In this document: positions 35,290 to 43,896 of the stretch, in pieces | Position numbering within the stretch: the stretch's first letter is position 1 | How the letters are laid out: every line of letters starts with the position of its first letter | Assembly (NCBI GenBank): GCA_004297305.1 | Contig: SCTR01000010.1 | Span: 186,001-250,000, forward strand | Reading direction: 5' to 3' | DNA: 64,000 nucleotides | Source: Actinomycetota bacterium | Lineage (GTDB): Bacteria > Actinomycetota > Actinomycetes > S36-B12 > FW305-bin1 | Translations under genes and position numbers: made by a program | Notes under the pieces: generated by a model | What the model was told of the DNA's origin: nothing | Database searches by the model: none | What the model saw: the letters and a program-made list of their open reading frames with translations, nothing else

Positions 35290-35918
35290 CAGGCCTGCTC
35301 TCCGGCCCGCCCCGGGGCAGCCAGCGGCTCGGTGGCCGGCAGTCGGGTGGCCGTCCGCGGCGCCCGGTGCGCCAGGTCGGCGCGCAGCTGGGCGCGACCG
35401 CGGTGGATACGCGACCGGACCGTCCCGATCTTGATGTCGAGGACGGCCGCGATCTCGTCGTACGTCAATCCCTCGACGTCGCAGAGCACGACGGCGGCCC
35501 GGAAGTCCGGCGACAGCCGGTCCAGCGCCGCCTGCACGTCGGCGTCGAAACTGCGGTCCGCATGGTGCTCGGCGGGGCTCGGTTCCCGACCACGCAGCCG
35601 GTCCGCAGCGTCATCGGGCAACGCGTCGAAGCGGATCCGGGCGCGGCGGCGTACCAGGTCGAGGAAGAGGTTGGTGGTGATCCGGTGCAGCCAGCCTTCG
35701 AAGGTGCCGGGGGTGTACTGGGACAGCGACCGGAACACCCGGACGAAGACCTCCTGGGAGAGGTCTTCGGCGTCGTGCCGGTTTCCGGTCAGCCGGTAGG
35801 CCAGGCGGTAGACCCGCGCTCCGTGCAGCGTGACGACGTCGTCCCAGCTGGGGCAGCTGTCCGCCGTCGCCTCGACCGCGGTGGACTCCAGCGACGGTGG
35901 CGCGCTCCGCTCAGCCAT
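35286..35918 (-). CDS. sigE: ECF sigma factor SigE
   Basis: 210 residues. Region 2 ([35 protein letters not shown]) and region 4 ([32 protein letters not shown]) match mycobacterial SigE closely. Directs the envelope-stress regulon and probably its own operon. The ATG at 35918 has GGAG five bases upstream; in-frame ATGs at 35951 and 36014 could give longer forms, and mycobacterial sigE does use several starts. Confidence 0.93.
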   Translation of the reverse strand: MAERSAPPSLESTAVEATADSCPSWDDVVTLHGARVYRLAYRLTGNRHDAEDLSQEVFVRVFRSLSQYTPGTFEGWLHRITTNLFLDLVRRRARIRFDALPDDAADRLRGREPSPAEHHADRSFDADVQAALDRLSPDFRAAVVLCDVEGLTYDEIAAVLDIKIGTVRSRIHRGRAQLRADLAHRAPRTATRLPATEPLAAPGRAGEQAW

Positions 35919-36191
35919 CCGACTCCGCCCTTCCAACCGTGGGAGCGACATCGTCGGCCGGGACTGCCGGCCGGTCGCGACGTCGGCGCTGCCAGGCAGC
36001 GTCGTCAACACCATGGTGCCTCTCCGAGGGTCGGGTGCGCCAAATTCCGGCACGGCAGGAGCGTCGGACCGAGCTGACCGCTCGGGCCGCGGACCGGGCA
36101 CCTGCGGCGACGTGCGGGGCGGCCCGAGGGTTCCCCCGCCCCGGCCCCGGACGTGACCGGTCGACCGCTGATCACCGCCGCCGCCGACCAC

Positions 36192-36197
36192 TACGCT
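36192..36197 (+). promoter_or_regulatory. -10 box (TACGCT), leaderless
   Basis: TACGCT ends seven bases before the ATG at 36205. In the rest of the 35919-36191 gap I see no gene and no clear SigE-type promoter. Confidence 0.5.
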
Positions 36198-36204
36198 GCC
36201 CCCC

Positions 36205-36861
36205 ATGGCTGAGGAACCGGACCCGTTCCCGCCGCCGACCGCGGCGACCTGGGCGTACGCCGAGGGGTACGGCGGTGAGGACCACGTGGCGGCAGCAGCC
36301 CGTAGCCGGGCCGCTGCGCTGCCGGCGCCCCCGGTGTCTCCGGGTGCTGCCACGGCGCTGCGGTTGTTTGCCGCCGCCGTCAGCGCTCGCCATGTCGTGG
36401 AGATCGGGACCGGGACCGGGGTCTCCGGCCTCGCCCTGCTGGCCGGGATGGCCGCGGACGGGGTGCTGACGTCCGTCGACGTATCGGCCGAGCACCAACG
36501 AGTGGCGCGAGCGACGTTCACGGCGGCCGGCTACCCCGCCTCGCGGATCCGGCTGATCGCCGGCCGGGCGCTGGACGTGCTGCCCCGCCTTACCGACGCG
36601 GCCTACGACCTGGTCTTCGTCGACGGCGAGAAGGCCGAGTACCCGGCGTACCTGGAGCAGGCGCTCCGGCTGCTGCGGCCCGGCGGAATCGTCGTCTTCG
36701 ACAACGCCCTGTGGCACGACCGGGTCGCCGACCCGGCGCAGCGTGACGCCGACACCGTCGCGTTGCGGGAGGTCGGTACGTCGCTCCGCGAGGACGAGCG
36801 GCTGGTCCCGGCGCTGCTGACCGTCGGGGACGGCCTGCTCGCCGCGGTCCTGCGTAGCTGA
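36205..36861 (+). CDS. O-methyltransferase, class I SAM-dependent
   Basis: 218 residues, cation-dependent catechol/caffeoyl-CoA O-methyltransferase family. SAM loop [12 protein letters not shown], metal/substrate Asp in [17 protein letters not shown] and [14 protein letters not shown]. Divergent from sigE, as Rv1220c is in M. tuberculosis. Substrate unknown. Confidence 0.92.
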   Translation: MAEEPDPFPPPTAATWAYAEGYGGEDHVAAAARSRAAALPAPPVSPGAATALRLFAAAVSARHVVEIGTGTGVSGLALLAGMAADGVLTSVDVSAEHQRVARATFTAAGYPASRIRLIAGRALDVLPRLTDAAYDLVFVDGEKAEYPAYLEQALRLLRPGGIVVFDNALWHDRVADPAQRDADTVALREVGTSLREDERLVPALLTVGDGLLAAVLRS

Positions 36862-36960
36862 CGGGCCTCCAGGGCCGGGGTCCTGAGCAGCTGAAGCCGC
36901 TACGCCCCGTGGGTAGCTGACGTGCGCCCCTCGGCCTTGGGTGGCTGAGGCGGACGCCGG

Positions 36961-38577
36961 TCAGGCTGGAGCGCCGGCCTCCAGCCAGTGCAGCAGCACC
37001 CGGGTGCCGAAGCCGGTGCCGCCCTTGGTCAACTCGTCCCGGTCGCTGTCGGCCCGCGCCGGGCCGGCGATGTCCAGGTGGGCCCACCGCGCGTCACCGA
37101 CGAAACCGGCGAGGAACAGCGCCGCGGTGATCGCCCCGCCACGAACGGTCGGATCACGCACCGCGTTGACGGCGTCGGCGACCGGGGACGCGATAGCGGC
37201 GGCGTAGTCCTCGACCAGCGGCATACGCCAGAGGAACTCGCCGGACCGGTCCCCGGCGGCGGACAACTCCGCGGCGAGCCGGTCGTCGGGACTGAACAGC
37301 GCGGCGTGGCGGCGGCCCAGCGCCAGCGTGGCCGCGCCGGTCAGCGTTGCCAGGTCGACGACCAGATCCGGCCGCAGCGCGGCGATGCCGTACGCCAACG
37401 CGTCGCCGAGCACCAAGCGGCCCTCGGCGTCGGTGTTGAGGACCTCCGTCGTTCGACCGCCGTAGTGGGTGACGACGTCGCCCGGACGCATCGCCGTACC
37501 GCTGGGCAGGTTCTCCGCGCAGGCCAGCAGGGCGGTGACCTGCACGGGTACGTCGAGCGCGGCCAGCGCCGACATCGCCGCCAGCACCGCCGCCGCGCCG
37601 CCCATGTCGGTCTTCATCGGGATCATCGCTTCCGGGGGCTTCAGCGACAGGCCGCCGGAGTCGAAGGTGATGCCCTTGCCCACCAGCAGCACGTGCCGGT
37701 CCGGCGTGCCCTGCCGCGCTGCCTTGTCGTGCCGTGCTGCCTTGTCGTGCCGGGCCGCCGTGCCGTGCCGGGCCGCCGTGCCGTGCCGGGCCGCCGGCCG
37801 GTAGCGCAGCGTCACCAGCCGGGGTGGCCGGACGCTGCCGCCACCGACCGCCAGCAGGCCACCGAAACCCTCGGCGGCCAGGGCGACCTCGTCGCGGACG
37901 GTCACCGTCAGGCCGGCCGCTTCGGCCACCGCGACGGCCTGGTCGGCCAGCCAGGCCGGGGATTTCTCCCGCGACGGGGTGTTGGCCAGGTCTCGGGCCA
38001 GCCAGACCGCGTCCCCGGTCAGCAGTCCTCGGCGGGCGGCAGCTGCCGCCGCCGCGTCCCGCACGACCAGCTGGATCGTCGCGGGCTCCGCGACCTGCGG
38101 CGTACCGGGCCCGGCTGCGCCGCGCGGCAGTCCGGACTTGCGGGAGAACGAGTACCCGCCGATCACGAGGCCTTCGACGAAGGCGCGCACGGAATCGGCC
38201 GGCAGGGCGGCGGTGGCGAGGATGCGCACGATCCCGGTACGGGGCAACCGGCGGGCCACGGCAGCCCCGGCACGCCGCACCGGCTGCGGCTCGGCCGAAC
38301 CGAGCCCGGCGACCAGCAGCCGATGCGGCCCGTCACGTTCCAGATCGACGACGGTGATGTCGGCTGCGGCCCCGGCCGCGTCGACCCGGGCCAGGCGCCG
38401 CGGCAGGTCGACGCCGTACTCGCGGGCCAGTTCGACGTCGGACGCAGCCGGCGAGCCGCCCTCGCGCAGCGCCAGTACGACGACCGCGGGCGCTGCCGTG
38501 CCGTCGTCGACCTCGGCTCGCGTCAGGATGTCCAGCCGTGGCCGGGCCGGCCGAGCAGGGGTCGCGGCGGCGGGCAT
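36961..38577 (-). CDS. pepA: Leucyl aminopeptidase PepA (M17)
   Basis: 538 residues. Releases N-terminal residues from peptides; two metals. Seen: VGKGITFDSGGLSLKP, MKTDMGGAAAV, and the family signature NTDAEGRLVLGDALAYG. Between the N-terminal and catalytic parts (just before DRHVLLVGKG) lies a run of hexapeptide repeats (RHGTAA, RHDKAA) encoded by an 18-base minisatellite. ATG at 38577 with GGGAGG upstream; the frame open to 38637 adds Pro/Arg-rich residues. Confidence 0.94.
   Translation of the reverse strand: MPAAATPARPARPRLDILTRAEVDDGTAAPAVVVLALREGGSPAASDVELAREYGVDLPRRLARVDAAGAAADITVVDLERDGPHRLLVAGLGSAEPQPVRRAGAAVARRLPRTGIVRILATAALPADSVRAFVEGLVIGGYSFSRKSGLPRGAAGPGTPQVAEPATIQLVVRDAAAAAAARRGLLTGDAVWLARDLANTPSREKSPAWLADQAVAVAEAAGLTVTVRDEVALAAEGFGGLLAVGGGSVRPPRLVTLRYRPAARHGTAARHGTAARHDKAARHDKAARQGTPDRHVLLVGKGITFDSGGLSLKPPEAMIPMKTDMGGAAAVLAAMSALAALDVPVQVTALLACAENLPSGTAMRPGDVVTHYGGRTTEVLNTDAEGRLVLGDALAYGIAALRPDLVVDLATLTGAATLALGRRHAALFSPDDRLAAELSAAGDRSGEFLWRMPLVEDYAAAIASPVADAVNAVRDPTVRGGAITAALFLAGFVGDARWAHLDIAGPARADSDRDELTKGGTGFGTRVLLHWLEAGAPA
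37705..37794 (-). repeat. In-frame 18-base minisatellite, five units, inside pepA
   Basis: Five consecutive 18-base units at 37705, 37723, 37741, 37759 and 37777; the last two are identical. Encodes His/Arg/Ala-rich hexapeptides. Confidence 0.9.
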
Positions 38578-38653
38578 CTGGCCTCCCGGCAATGGAGGAC
38601 CCCGGCGCCGGGGCGGACGTACGAGTCCGCCGGGCACGCCGGGGTCCGGCGGA

Positions 38654-38821
38654 TCAGGCGACGACGGCGAGCAGCTTGTCCCCCAGATCGCGCGCCTCGT
38701 CTGCGGACAACTCGACGACGAGACGGCCGCCGCCTTCGAGCGGGACGCGCATGACGTAGCCGCGTCCCTCCTTGGTCACCTCGAGCGGGCCGTCACCCGT
38801 CCGCGGCTTCATGGCGGCCAT
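38654..38821 (-). CDS. DUF3117 family protein
   Basis: 55 residues: a single small beta domain beginning MAAMKPRTGDGPLEVTKEGR, orthologue of Rv1211. Very conserved in actinobacteria, function unknown. ATG at 38821 with AAGGAG seven bases upstream; the frame open to 38869 reads through the leader hairpin. Confidence 0.92.
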   Translation of the reverse strand: MAAMKPRTGDGPLEVTKEGRGYVMRVPLEGGGRLVVELSADEARDLGDKLLAVVA

Positions 38822-38840
38822 CGGCTCTCCTTCGATCGGT

Positions 38841-38873
38841 CCCGCGTCGACGACGCGGGCTGCGGTCATTATC
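38841..38873 (-). promoter_or_regulatory. -10 box and leader hairpin of the DUF3117 gene
   Basis: GATAAT on the minus strand (38873-38868) is the likely -10. The leader then contains a perfect eight-base stem with a GTC loop (38841-38859), ending ten or so bases before the ribosome site. It may stabilise the message or control translation. Confidence 0.5.
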
Positions 38874-39069
38874 GCCGACCGGCCGCTGGCTGGGTGTCGT
38901 AGGGCGACGATGTCGTGATCAATGGCCCGCTATGACCCCCACGCCGCTGGTCGGCCGTACGTCCGAGCGGGCCGTTCGCGGGATCCCAGCGCCATCCGGA
39001 GCGCGCCCCTGCGACCCCCGTCGCGCGCCGGGAATGCGCCTGAGCCGGCCGATCGCGAGCCGGCTTCCC

Positions 39070-39534
39070 TCAGGTCCGGCCAGTCGCGGGAAGCTCGCCG
39101 GCCGCGACCAGCTCCGCGAACGTCCGCAAGGACCGGCGGATGCCAGCCGCGACGAGGGGTCGCAGCAGCAGCCAGCAGCACCGGCCGAGCCAGCCGAGCG
39201 GCACGTCCAGCCGCTCGGTCCACACCAGCCGGGACCGGTCAGCGGCCATCGCCTGGACCTCGAAGATCCCCAGGCCGCGCACCACCCGGCCGGTATGCCG
39301 CACCTCGACCCGGTCCGGCGGCTCCCAGGCACTCACCGTCATCGTGTCGACGACGCGAAGCGGGCCACGGCCGGTGACCGCCCGCAGCACCGACCCCGGG
39401 CCGCGGCCGTCGCCGCTGATGAGTTCCACCGTCGTCGCGACCATCCAGGCGCCCTGTGACGGCCACTGCGTGAGCGCGTCGAACACCACGTGTTGGGGTG
39501 CCCGGACGGCGAGGTCGACCCGTAGCTCGGTCAC
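39070..39534 (-). CDS. SRPBCC/START-like protein
   Basis: 154 residues, polyketide cyclase/dehydrase-like hydrophobic-pocket fold: begins MTELRVDLAVRAPQHVVFDA, then beta strands (RVEVRHTGRVVRGLGIFEV) and a C-terminal helix. Ligand unknown. The GTG overlaps the TGA of the DivIVA-like gene as GTGA. In actinobacteria such a gene commonly lies near folP2. Confidence 0.85.
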   Translation of the reverse strand: MTELRVDLAVRAPQHVVFDALTQWPSQGAWMVATTVELISGDGRGPGSVLRAVTGRGPLRVVDTMTVSAWEPPDRVEVRHTGRVVRGLGIFEVQAMAADRSRLVWTERLDVPLGWLGRCCWLLLRPLVAAGIRRSLRTFAELVAAGELPATGRT

Positions 39535-40136
39535 TGGCCCGGTTCGTCCCGGCGTACGGCGCCGCCCGACTGTGCCTCGGACCCGGGTCCGGCCTCGTAC
39601 GCAGGTGTGGCCTCGTACACAGGTGTGGCTTCGAACTCGGGTCCGGCCGCGTACGCGGGTCCGGCCTCGTGCCCAGGTCCGGCTGTCGCCTGGTCGAGGC
39701 GGGCCTGCAGGGCCGCGATACGAGCGTCGCGGGCGGACAGCTCGTCGCCCAACCGGTCCAGAACCTCGTCCACCTCGTCCATCCGGTAGCCCCGCAGCCC
39801 GATGTCGAAGCGGATCTCGTCGACGTCGACGGCTCGTGCCACAGCGGGTGTGTCGCCGGGCGCGCCATCCGCGAGGCCGGCCGAAGGCAACTCGTTGGCC
39901 GCCGGGTCGGCTGCCGCGAGGCCGGTGCCGGCCAGGTCACGCGCGACCGGGTCGCCGGCCAGCAGGTCATTGGCCGAGCGGTCGCTGGCCGGCTGGTCGC
40001 TGGCGGACAGGTCGGCAGCGGTGAGGTCGGGCACCCGGTCACGCGTGGGCTCGGGCAGTCCGTCGGGGCCACCGACGGCCAGCAGTGCCACGCCGACCAC
40101 CACAGCGATCCCCACGATCACGAACAACCACGACAT
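39531..40136 (-). CDS. DivIVA-like membrane-anchored protein
   Basis: 201 residues. N-terminal membrane helix (LFVIVGIAVVVGVALLAV), an Asp/Ala-rich linker, then VDVDEIRFDIGLRGYRMDEV with a following coiled coil (LDRLGDELSARDARIAALQA), the typical DivIVA-domain text of actinobacterial envelope proteins. The C-terminal ~45 residues are Tyr/Glu/Ala/Gly repeats. Likely a scaffold at membrane sites; role uncertain. Confidence 0.85.
   Translation of the reverse strand: MSWLFVIVGIAVVVGVALLAVGGPDGLPEPTRDRVPDLTAADLSASDQPASDRSANDLLAGDPVARDLAGTGLAAADPAANELPSAGLADGAPGDTPAVARAVDVDEIRFDIGLRGYRMDEVDEVLDRLGDELSARDARIAALQARLDQATAGPGHEAGPAYAAGPEFEATPVYEATPAYEAGPGSEAQSGGAVRRDEPGQ
39587..39676 (-). repeat. In-frame 18-base minisatellite, five units, in the DivIVA-like gene
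   Basis: Units start at 39587, 39605, 39623, 39641 and 39659, with a partial sixth. They encode hexapeptides of the YEATPA/YAAGPE kind. Same 18-base period as the pepA array 2 kb away. Confidence 0.85.
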
Positions 40137-40358
40137 GGCCTGCCTCCTCCCACCCGCGAACGTCCGGTCGCGCGATCACGCTGCCCGTCGCCGCTCACTC
40201 TCGCCGCTGACCGCCGCTGGCGCCGGCTGCCCGGTCGGGTCCTGCCCGATCGCCGTCCCGGCGGCCCTCGTCGTCGCCCACCGGGCCCCGGCTCATTGGG
40301 CTGCGACGATGGTGCCACGCTGCGGCCTGGAGCCGGGCCATCCGGCGGAGGAGGACTG

Positions 40359-41225
40359 GTGCCGTTCCGGCTAGGCCGCCGTACTTTCGGCGACGACGAA
40401 CTCGTGGTGATGGCCATCGTCAACCGCACGCCCGACTCGTTCTTCGACCGCGGCGCGTACGTCGCCGACGACGCCGCCATGGCCGCCGTCGAGGTCGCCG
40501 TCGCGGGCGGTGCGGCGATCGTCGACGTGGGCGGGGTCAAGGCAGGCCCCGGCGCCGAGGTCGACGCGGCCGAGGAGATCCGCCGTACCGCGAGTTTCGT
40601 GGCCGCGGTGAGGTCCCGCTATCCCGACCTGGTCATCAGCGTGGACACCTGGCGGGCGGCGGTCGGCGTCGCGGTCTGCGACGCCGGGGCGGACCTGCTC
40701 AACGACGCCTGGGGCGGTATCGAGCCGGAGCTGGCGGCGGTGGCGGCCCGCTACGGCGCCGGCCTGGTCTGTACCCACGCCGGCGAGCAGCAGCCACGGA
40801 CCCGGCCGCACCGCGTCGCGTACGACGACGTCATGGCCGACGTCGTACGGCGGACCACGGCCGAGGCCGAGCGTGCCGTCGCCCTCGGCGTCGCCCGGGA
40901 GTCCGTCATCGTCGATCCCGGTCACGACTTCGGGAAGAACACCCGGCACTCCCTGGAGGTCACCCGCCGGCTCGGCGACCTCGTCGACACCGGCTGGCCG
41001 GTCCTGGTCTCGCTGTCCCGCAAGGACTTCGTCGGCGAGACACTCAACCTGCCCGAGCCGGCCGACCGGCTCACCGGCACGCTGGCGGCCACGGCGGTCT
41101 GCGCCTGGCTCGGCGCCCGGGTCTTCCGGGCGCACGACGTCGCCGCGACGCGTGCGGTGCTCGACATGGTCGCGTCGATCCGCGGGACGCGGGAGCCGTA
41201 CCTGAGCCGTCGCGGGCTGGCCTGA
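40359..41225 (+). CDS. folP2: Dihydropteroate synthase paralogue FolP2
   Basis: 288 residues, TIM-barrel pterin-binding family: IVNRTPDSFFDRGAY, SVDTWRA, NDAWGG, DPGHDFGKN and SLSRKDFVG. The loop that in true synthases reads GGESTRPG is GGVKAGPG here, the form I associate with mycobacterial FolP2, which is not the main folate enzyme. GTG start with GGAGGAGG upstream. The preceding gap 40137-40358 holds nothing else that I can see. Confidence 0.9.
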   Translation: MPFRLGRRTFGDDELVVMAIVNRTPDSFFDRGAYVADDAAMAAVEVAVAGGAAIVDVGGVKAGPGAEVDAAEEIRRTASFVAAVRSRYPDLVISVDTWRAAVGVAVCDAGADLLNDAWGGIEPELAAVAARYGAGLVCTHAGEQQPRTRPHRVAYDDVMADVVRRTTAEAERAVALGVARESVIVDPGHDFGKNTRHSLEVTRRLGDLVDTGWPVLVSLSRKDFVGETLNLPEPADRLTGTLAATAVCAWLGARVFRAHDVAATRAVLDMVASIRGTREPYLSRRGLA

Positions 41226-41378
41226 CCGGCGTACCGGGGCACTACCGGGCCGGCTCATGGGCGTCGTTAGCCCGGCGCTAAAAGCGTTCGTACATGGCCC
41301 GAACACCGCGGACCTGGCTTCGTCGCGGTCCGGCTGTGCACAGTGGAACGCCCGTCGCTGCCGTCGCTGGAGGACCCC

Positions 41379-42191
41379 GTGAGCCGCTCTCGCACGATCG
41401 CCCTCGCCGCCGCCTGGACCGCTGCCGGTGCCGTCGGCGCCACCGTGCTGACCGGCGTCGCCTTCGCCGGGGTGAATGCCGTGCAGGGCAACGGACCGGC
41501 CAACGGCGACTACGCCGCTGCCGCTGACGCCGCTCCCAGCCCGGACGCCACGTCCGGTCCGCGCCGGCCAGGCGGCGGTCCCGGGTTCGGCCTGCCGGGG
41601 CTCGGCGGCCTCGGCTTCCTCGGCGGACTGGCCGGCGTCGGCTTCCTCGGCGGACTGGCCGACGCCGGGCAGGCGCTCGATCAGGTCCGGGATCTCGCGG
41701 CAGGCGGATTGCTGCACGGCGACATCGCCGTGGCCGACAAGTCCGGCACGGCCACGACGCTGCGGCTGCAGCGCGGCAAGGCGACCGCCACCTCGGACAG
41801 CTCGATCACGGTCCGCAGCACCGACGGCTACGAGTCGACGTACGCGATCACCGGCGACACCACGGTCTACCGGGACCGCGACGAGGTGAAGGCGTCGGCG
41901 ATCACCGCCGACGACACGGTCTTCGTCCTCGGCACGGTGTCCGGGGACACGGTGACCGGACGCGTGGTCGTCGCGTTGAGCCCGGAGGCCGCCGCGGCGC
42001 TGGAGCAACGGCGACAGGACTTCGCCGACAAGGTCGATGGCCTGCGCGACCGCGTCGAGAAGTGGCGCGACCACCACGGCGACGAGGGCGGCAAGGCCCC
42101 GGGCGGCAAGCCGAGCGACGTCCCCAGCACGGCACCGAGCGGTACGCCGAGTGCCACCGGCTCGGCGAGCCCGTCGGCCTCGGCGGCCTGA
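41379..42191 (+). CDS. Secreted or membrane-anchored DUF5666-like protein
   Basis: 270 residues. N-terminal hydrophobic segment (TAAGAVGATVLTGVAFAGV), a Gly/Leu/Phe-rich stretch with the repeat GFLGGLA, then a ~90-residue beta region (KSGTATTLRLQRGKATATSD, SAITADDTVFVLGTVSGDTV) typical of DUF5666 OB-like domains, and a Ser/Pro-rich tail. Extracytoplasmic; function unknown. GTG at 41379 has GGAGG five bases upstream. Confidence 0.8.
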   Translation: MSRSRTIALAAAWTAAGAVGATVLTGVAFAGVNAVQGNGPANGDYAAAADAAPSPDATSGPRRPGGGPGFGLPGLGGLGFLGGLAGVGFLGGLADAGQALDQVRDLAAGGLLHGDIAVADKSGTATTLRLQRGKATATSDSSITVRSTDGYESTYAITGDTTVYRDRDEVKASAITADDTVFVLGTVSGDTVTGRVVVALSPEAAAALEQRRQDFADKVDGLRDRVEKWRDHHGDEGGKAPGGKPSDVPSTAPSGTPSATGSASPSASAA

Positions 42192-42193
42192 GC

Positions 42194-42213
42194 CGCGGGC
42201 AGTCGCGCCCGCG
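42194..42213 (+). terminator. Terminator after the DUF5666-like gene
   Basis: Seven-base stem CGCGGGC / GCCCGCG with a six-base loop directly after the stop codon. Confidence 0.5.
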
Positions 42214-42224
42214 TGGCCCCGGCT

Positions 42225-42267
42225 GGTGGCGCCGGTCGTCTGAGCGGCTAGTGGCGCCGGTCGTCTG
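42225..42267 (-). repeat. 18-base direct repeat at the LOG gene 3' end
   Basis: GTGGCGCCGGTCGTCTGA occurs at 42225-42242 and again at 42250-42267; the second copy is the coding end of the LOG-family gene. Confidence 0.85.
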
Positions 42268-43027
42268 AACTGACGATGATGCGGGCGACCTCAGCCGGGT
42301 CGTCGGTCACGCTGAACAGGTCCAATTCGCCCGGGCGGATCTTTCCGGCGGCGGCCATGGTGCCCGACAGCCAGTCGACCAGACCACGCCAGTAGTCCGA
42401 CCCGACCAGGATCACCGGGAACGACGTCACCTTCCGGTTCTGCACCAAGGTGAGCGCCTCGAACAACTCGTCCAGGGTGCCGAACCCGCCGGGCAGCACG
42501 ACGAAGCCCTGGGCGTACTTGACGAACATGGTCTTGCGGGCGAAGAAGTAGCGGAAGTTGATTCCGATGTCGACCCACTCGTTGAGGCCCTGCTCGAACG
42601 GCAATTCGATGCCGAGCCCGACCGACAGGCCGCCGGCGGCGACCGCCCCGTGGTTGGCCGCCTCCATGATCCCGGGCCCCCCGCCGGTGATCACCGCGTA
42701 GCCGGCGTCGGCCAGGTGCCAGGCCACCTCGCGCGCCAGCGCGTAGTCCGCGTCGCCGGGCGACGTACGAGCGCTGCCGAACACGCTGACGGCCGGACCG
42801 AGGTTGGCCAGGGCCCCGAAGCCCTCGACGAATTCCGCCTGGATGCGCAGCACCCGCCACGGGTCGGTGTGCACCCAGTCGCCCGGACCGCGGGTGTCCA
42901 GCAGCCGCTGGTCGGTGGTCGACGTCTGGATCTGGCCGCGCCGCAGCGTGACCGGGCCGCGCTGCCGCTCCGGCGGGGGACCCGAGGGGTCGGGATCGGG
43001 GTCGTCGCCGTACCAGGTCGCGGGCAC
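42248..43027 (-). CDS. LOG family protein (TIGR00730), Rossmann fold
   Basis: 259 residues. The signature VVLPGGFGTLDELFEALT matches the PGGxGTxxE motif of cytokinin-riboside 5'-monophosphate phosphoribohydrolases, long mislabelled lysine decarboxylases; GGGPGIMEAANHGA is the other conserved loop. In mycobacteria the orthologue Rv1205 makes cytokinins. GTG start directly behind a TAGCGT box. Confidence 0.9.
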   Translation of the reverse strand: MPATWYGDDPDPDPSGPPPERQRGPVTLRRGQIQTSTTDQRLLDTRGPGDWVHTDPWRVLRIQAEFVEGFGALANLGPAVSVFGSARTSPGDADYALAREVAWHLADAGYAVITGGGPGIMEAANHGAVAAGGLSVGLGIELPFEQGLNEWVDIGINFRYFFARKTMFVKYAQGFVVLPGGFGTLDELFEALTLVQNRKVTSFPVILVGSDYWRGLVDWLSGTMAAAGKIRPGELDLFSVTDDPAEVARIIVSSDDRRH

Positions 43028-43033
43028 GGGCTC

Positions 43034-43039
43034 ACGCTA
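43034..43039 (-). promoter_or_regulatory. -10 box (TAGCGT), leaderless
   Basis: TAGCGT on the minus strand ends six bases before the GTG at 43027. Confidence 0.5.
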
Positions 43040-43150
43040 GCCGCCGTTGTCGCTGCCCGCCCGGCCCGTTCCGCTGGGCCGTGGGCCCGTGGGGTGGGCG
43101 ACGCCCAAGGCGGGATTTCGCGACGACTTGCGCCGTGAATCGTTTCGTGT

Positions 43151-43170
43151 TCAACTACTCAGGTGGTTGA
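43151..43170 (+). promoter_or_regulatory. Candidate dyad operator upstream of yceI
   Basis: TCAACTAC, four bases, GTGGTTGA: two eight-base arms that match at seven of eight positions. Size and TCAAC/GTTGA text are typical of MarR-type operators, which often govern yceI genes. A TTGACG overlaps it at 43167. No other gene in the 43028-43271 gap. Confidence 0.4.
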
Positions 43171-43271
43171 CGCTTTGACTATCCCCGATTCAACGAGATC
43201 GGGGCCGGTCCCGGCACCACGCCTGACGCCCTGACCACCCACCGCCTTGCCTCACCGATCGAGGAGCTGTC

Positions 43272-43841
43272 ATGACCGACCTCAGCCAGTACACCGGCAC
43301 CTGGACCATCGATCCGACCCACACCACCCTCGGCTTCGCCGCCCGCCACGCCCTGGTCACCAAGGTGCGTGGTTCGTTCCAGTCGTTCGCCGGGACGCTG
43401 GTCCTCGACGGCGCGGACCCGGCTGCTTCGACCGCCGAGGTCACGATCGACGCTGTCTCGATCACCACCGGCAACGCCGACCGCGACGCCCACCTGCGGT
43501 CCGGTGACTTCTTCGACGCCGAGCACTACCCGACGATCAGCTTCCGCTCGACCGGCGTACGGCAGCGCGGCGACGACTTCGTCCTGGTCGGCGACCTGAC
43601 CATCAAGGACGTGACCCGGCCGGTGGAACTGGCCGTCGAACTCGGTGGCGTGCTGCCGCTCGACCCGTTCGGCAACGTCCGCGCGGGCTTCGAGGCGACC
43701 GCGGAGATCTCCCGCAGCGACTTCGGGCTGACCTGGAACCTCGCGCTGGAGACCGGTGGCCTGCTGCTGGGCGACAAAATCCGCCTCCAGCTCGACGTCG
43801 CCGCGACCCGGGTGAGCGAGCCGGCCGTCCAGCCGGTCTGA
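43272..43841 (+). CDS. YceI family lipocalin-like protein
   Basis: 189 residues, extended beta-barrel that binds isoprenoid or other amphiphiles. Begins with TGTWTIDPTHTTLGFAARHA; also SGDFFDAEHYPTISF and GNVRAGFEATAEISRSDFGL. No signal peptide, unlike the E. coli periplasmic protein, but as in many actinobacterial members. ATG with GAGGAG upstream. Confidence 0.93.
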   Translation: MTDLSQYTGTWTIDPTHTTLGFAARHALVTKVRGSFQSFAGTLVLDGADPAASTAEVTIDAVSITTGNADRDAHLRSGDFFDAEHYPTISFRSTGVRQRGDDFVLVGDLTIKDVTRPVELAVELGGVLPLDPFGNVRAGFEATAEISRSDFGLTWNLALETGGLLLGDKIRLQLDVAATRVSEPAVQPV

Positions 43842-43846
43842 GTCAC

Positions 43847-43896
43847 CGGCTGGCTCGCCCGCAGTCGGCTGCGGCCGTCAGCCGGCGAGCCAGCCG
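43847..43896. terminator. Bidirectional stem between yceI and dapE
   Basis: Perfect 13-base arms CGGCTGGCTCGCC (43847-43859) and GGCGAGCCAGCCG (43884-43896); the second arm lies in the last codons of dapE. A smaller GCAG-TCGG-CTGC hairpin sits inside. Confidence 0.55.

Noticed and set aside
35919-36521. N-terminal extension of sigE to 36521
   Set aside because: The text is low complexity and overlaps the divergent O-methyltransferase and its promoter. A shorter extension to 36014 remains possible.
41265-41285. TTAGC-N5-GCTAA inverted repeat before the DUF5666-like gene
   Set aside because: Only five bases per arm and no further support for an operator or terminator.
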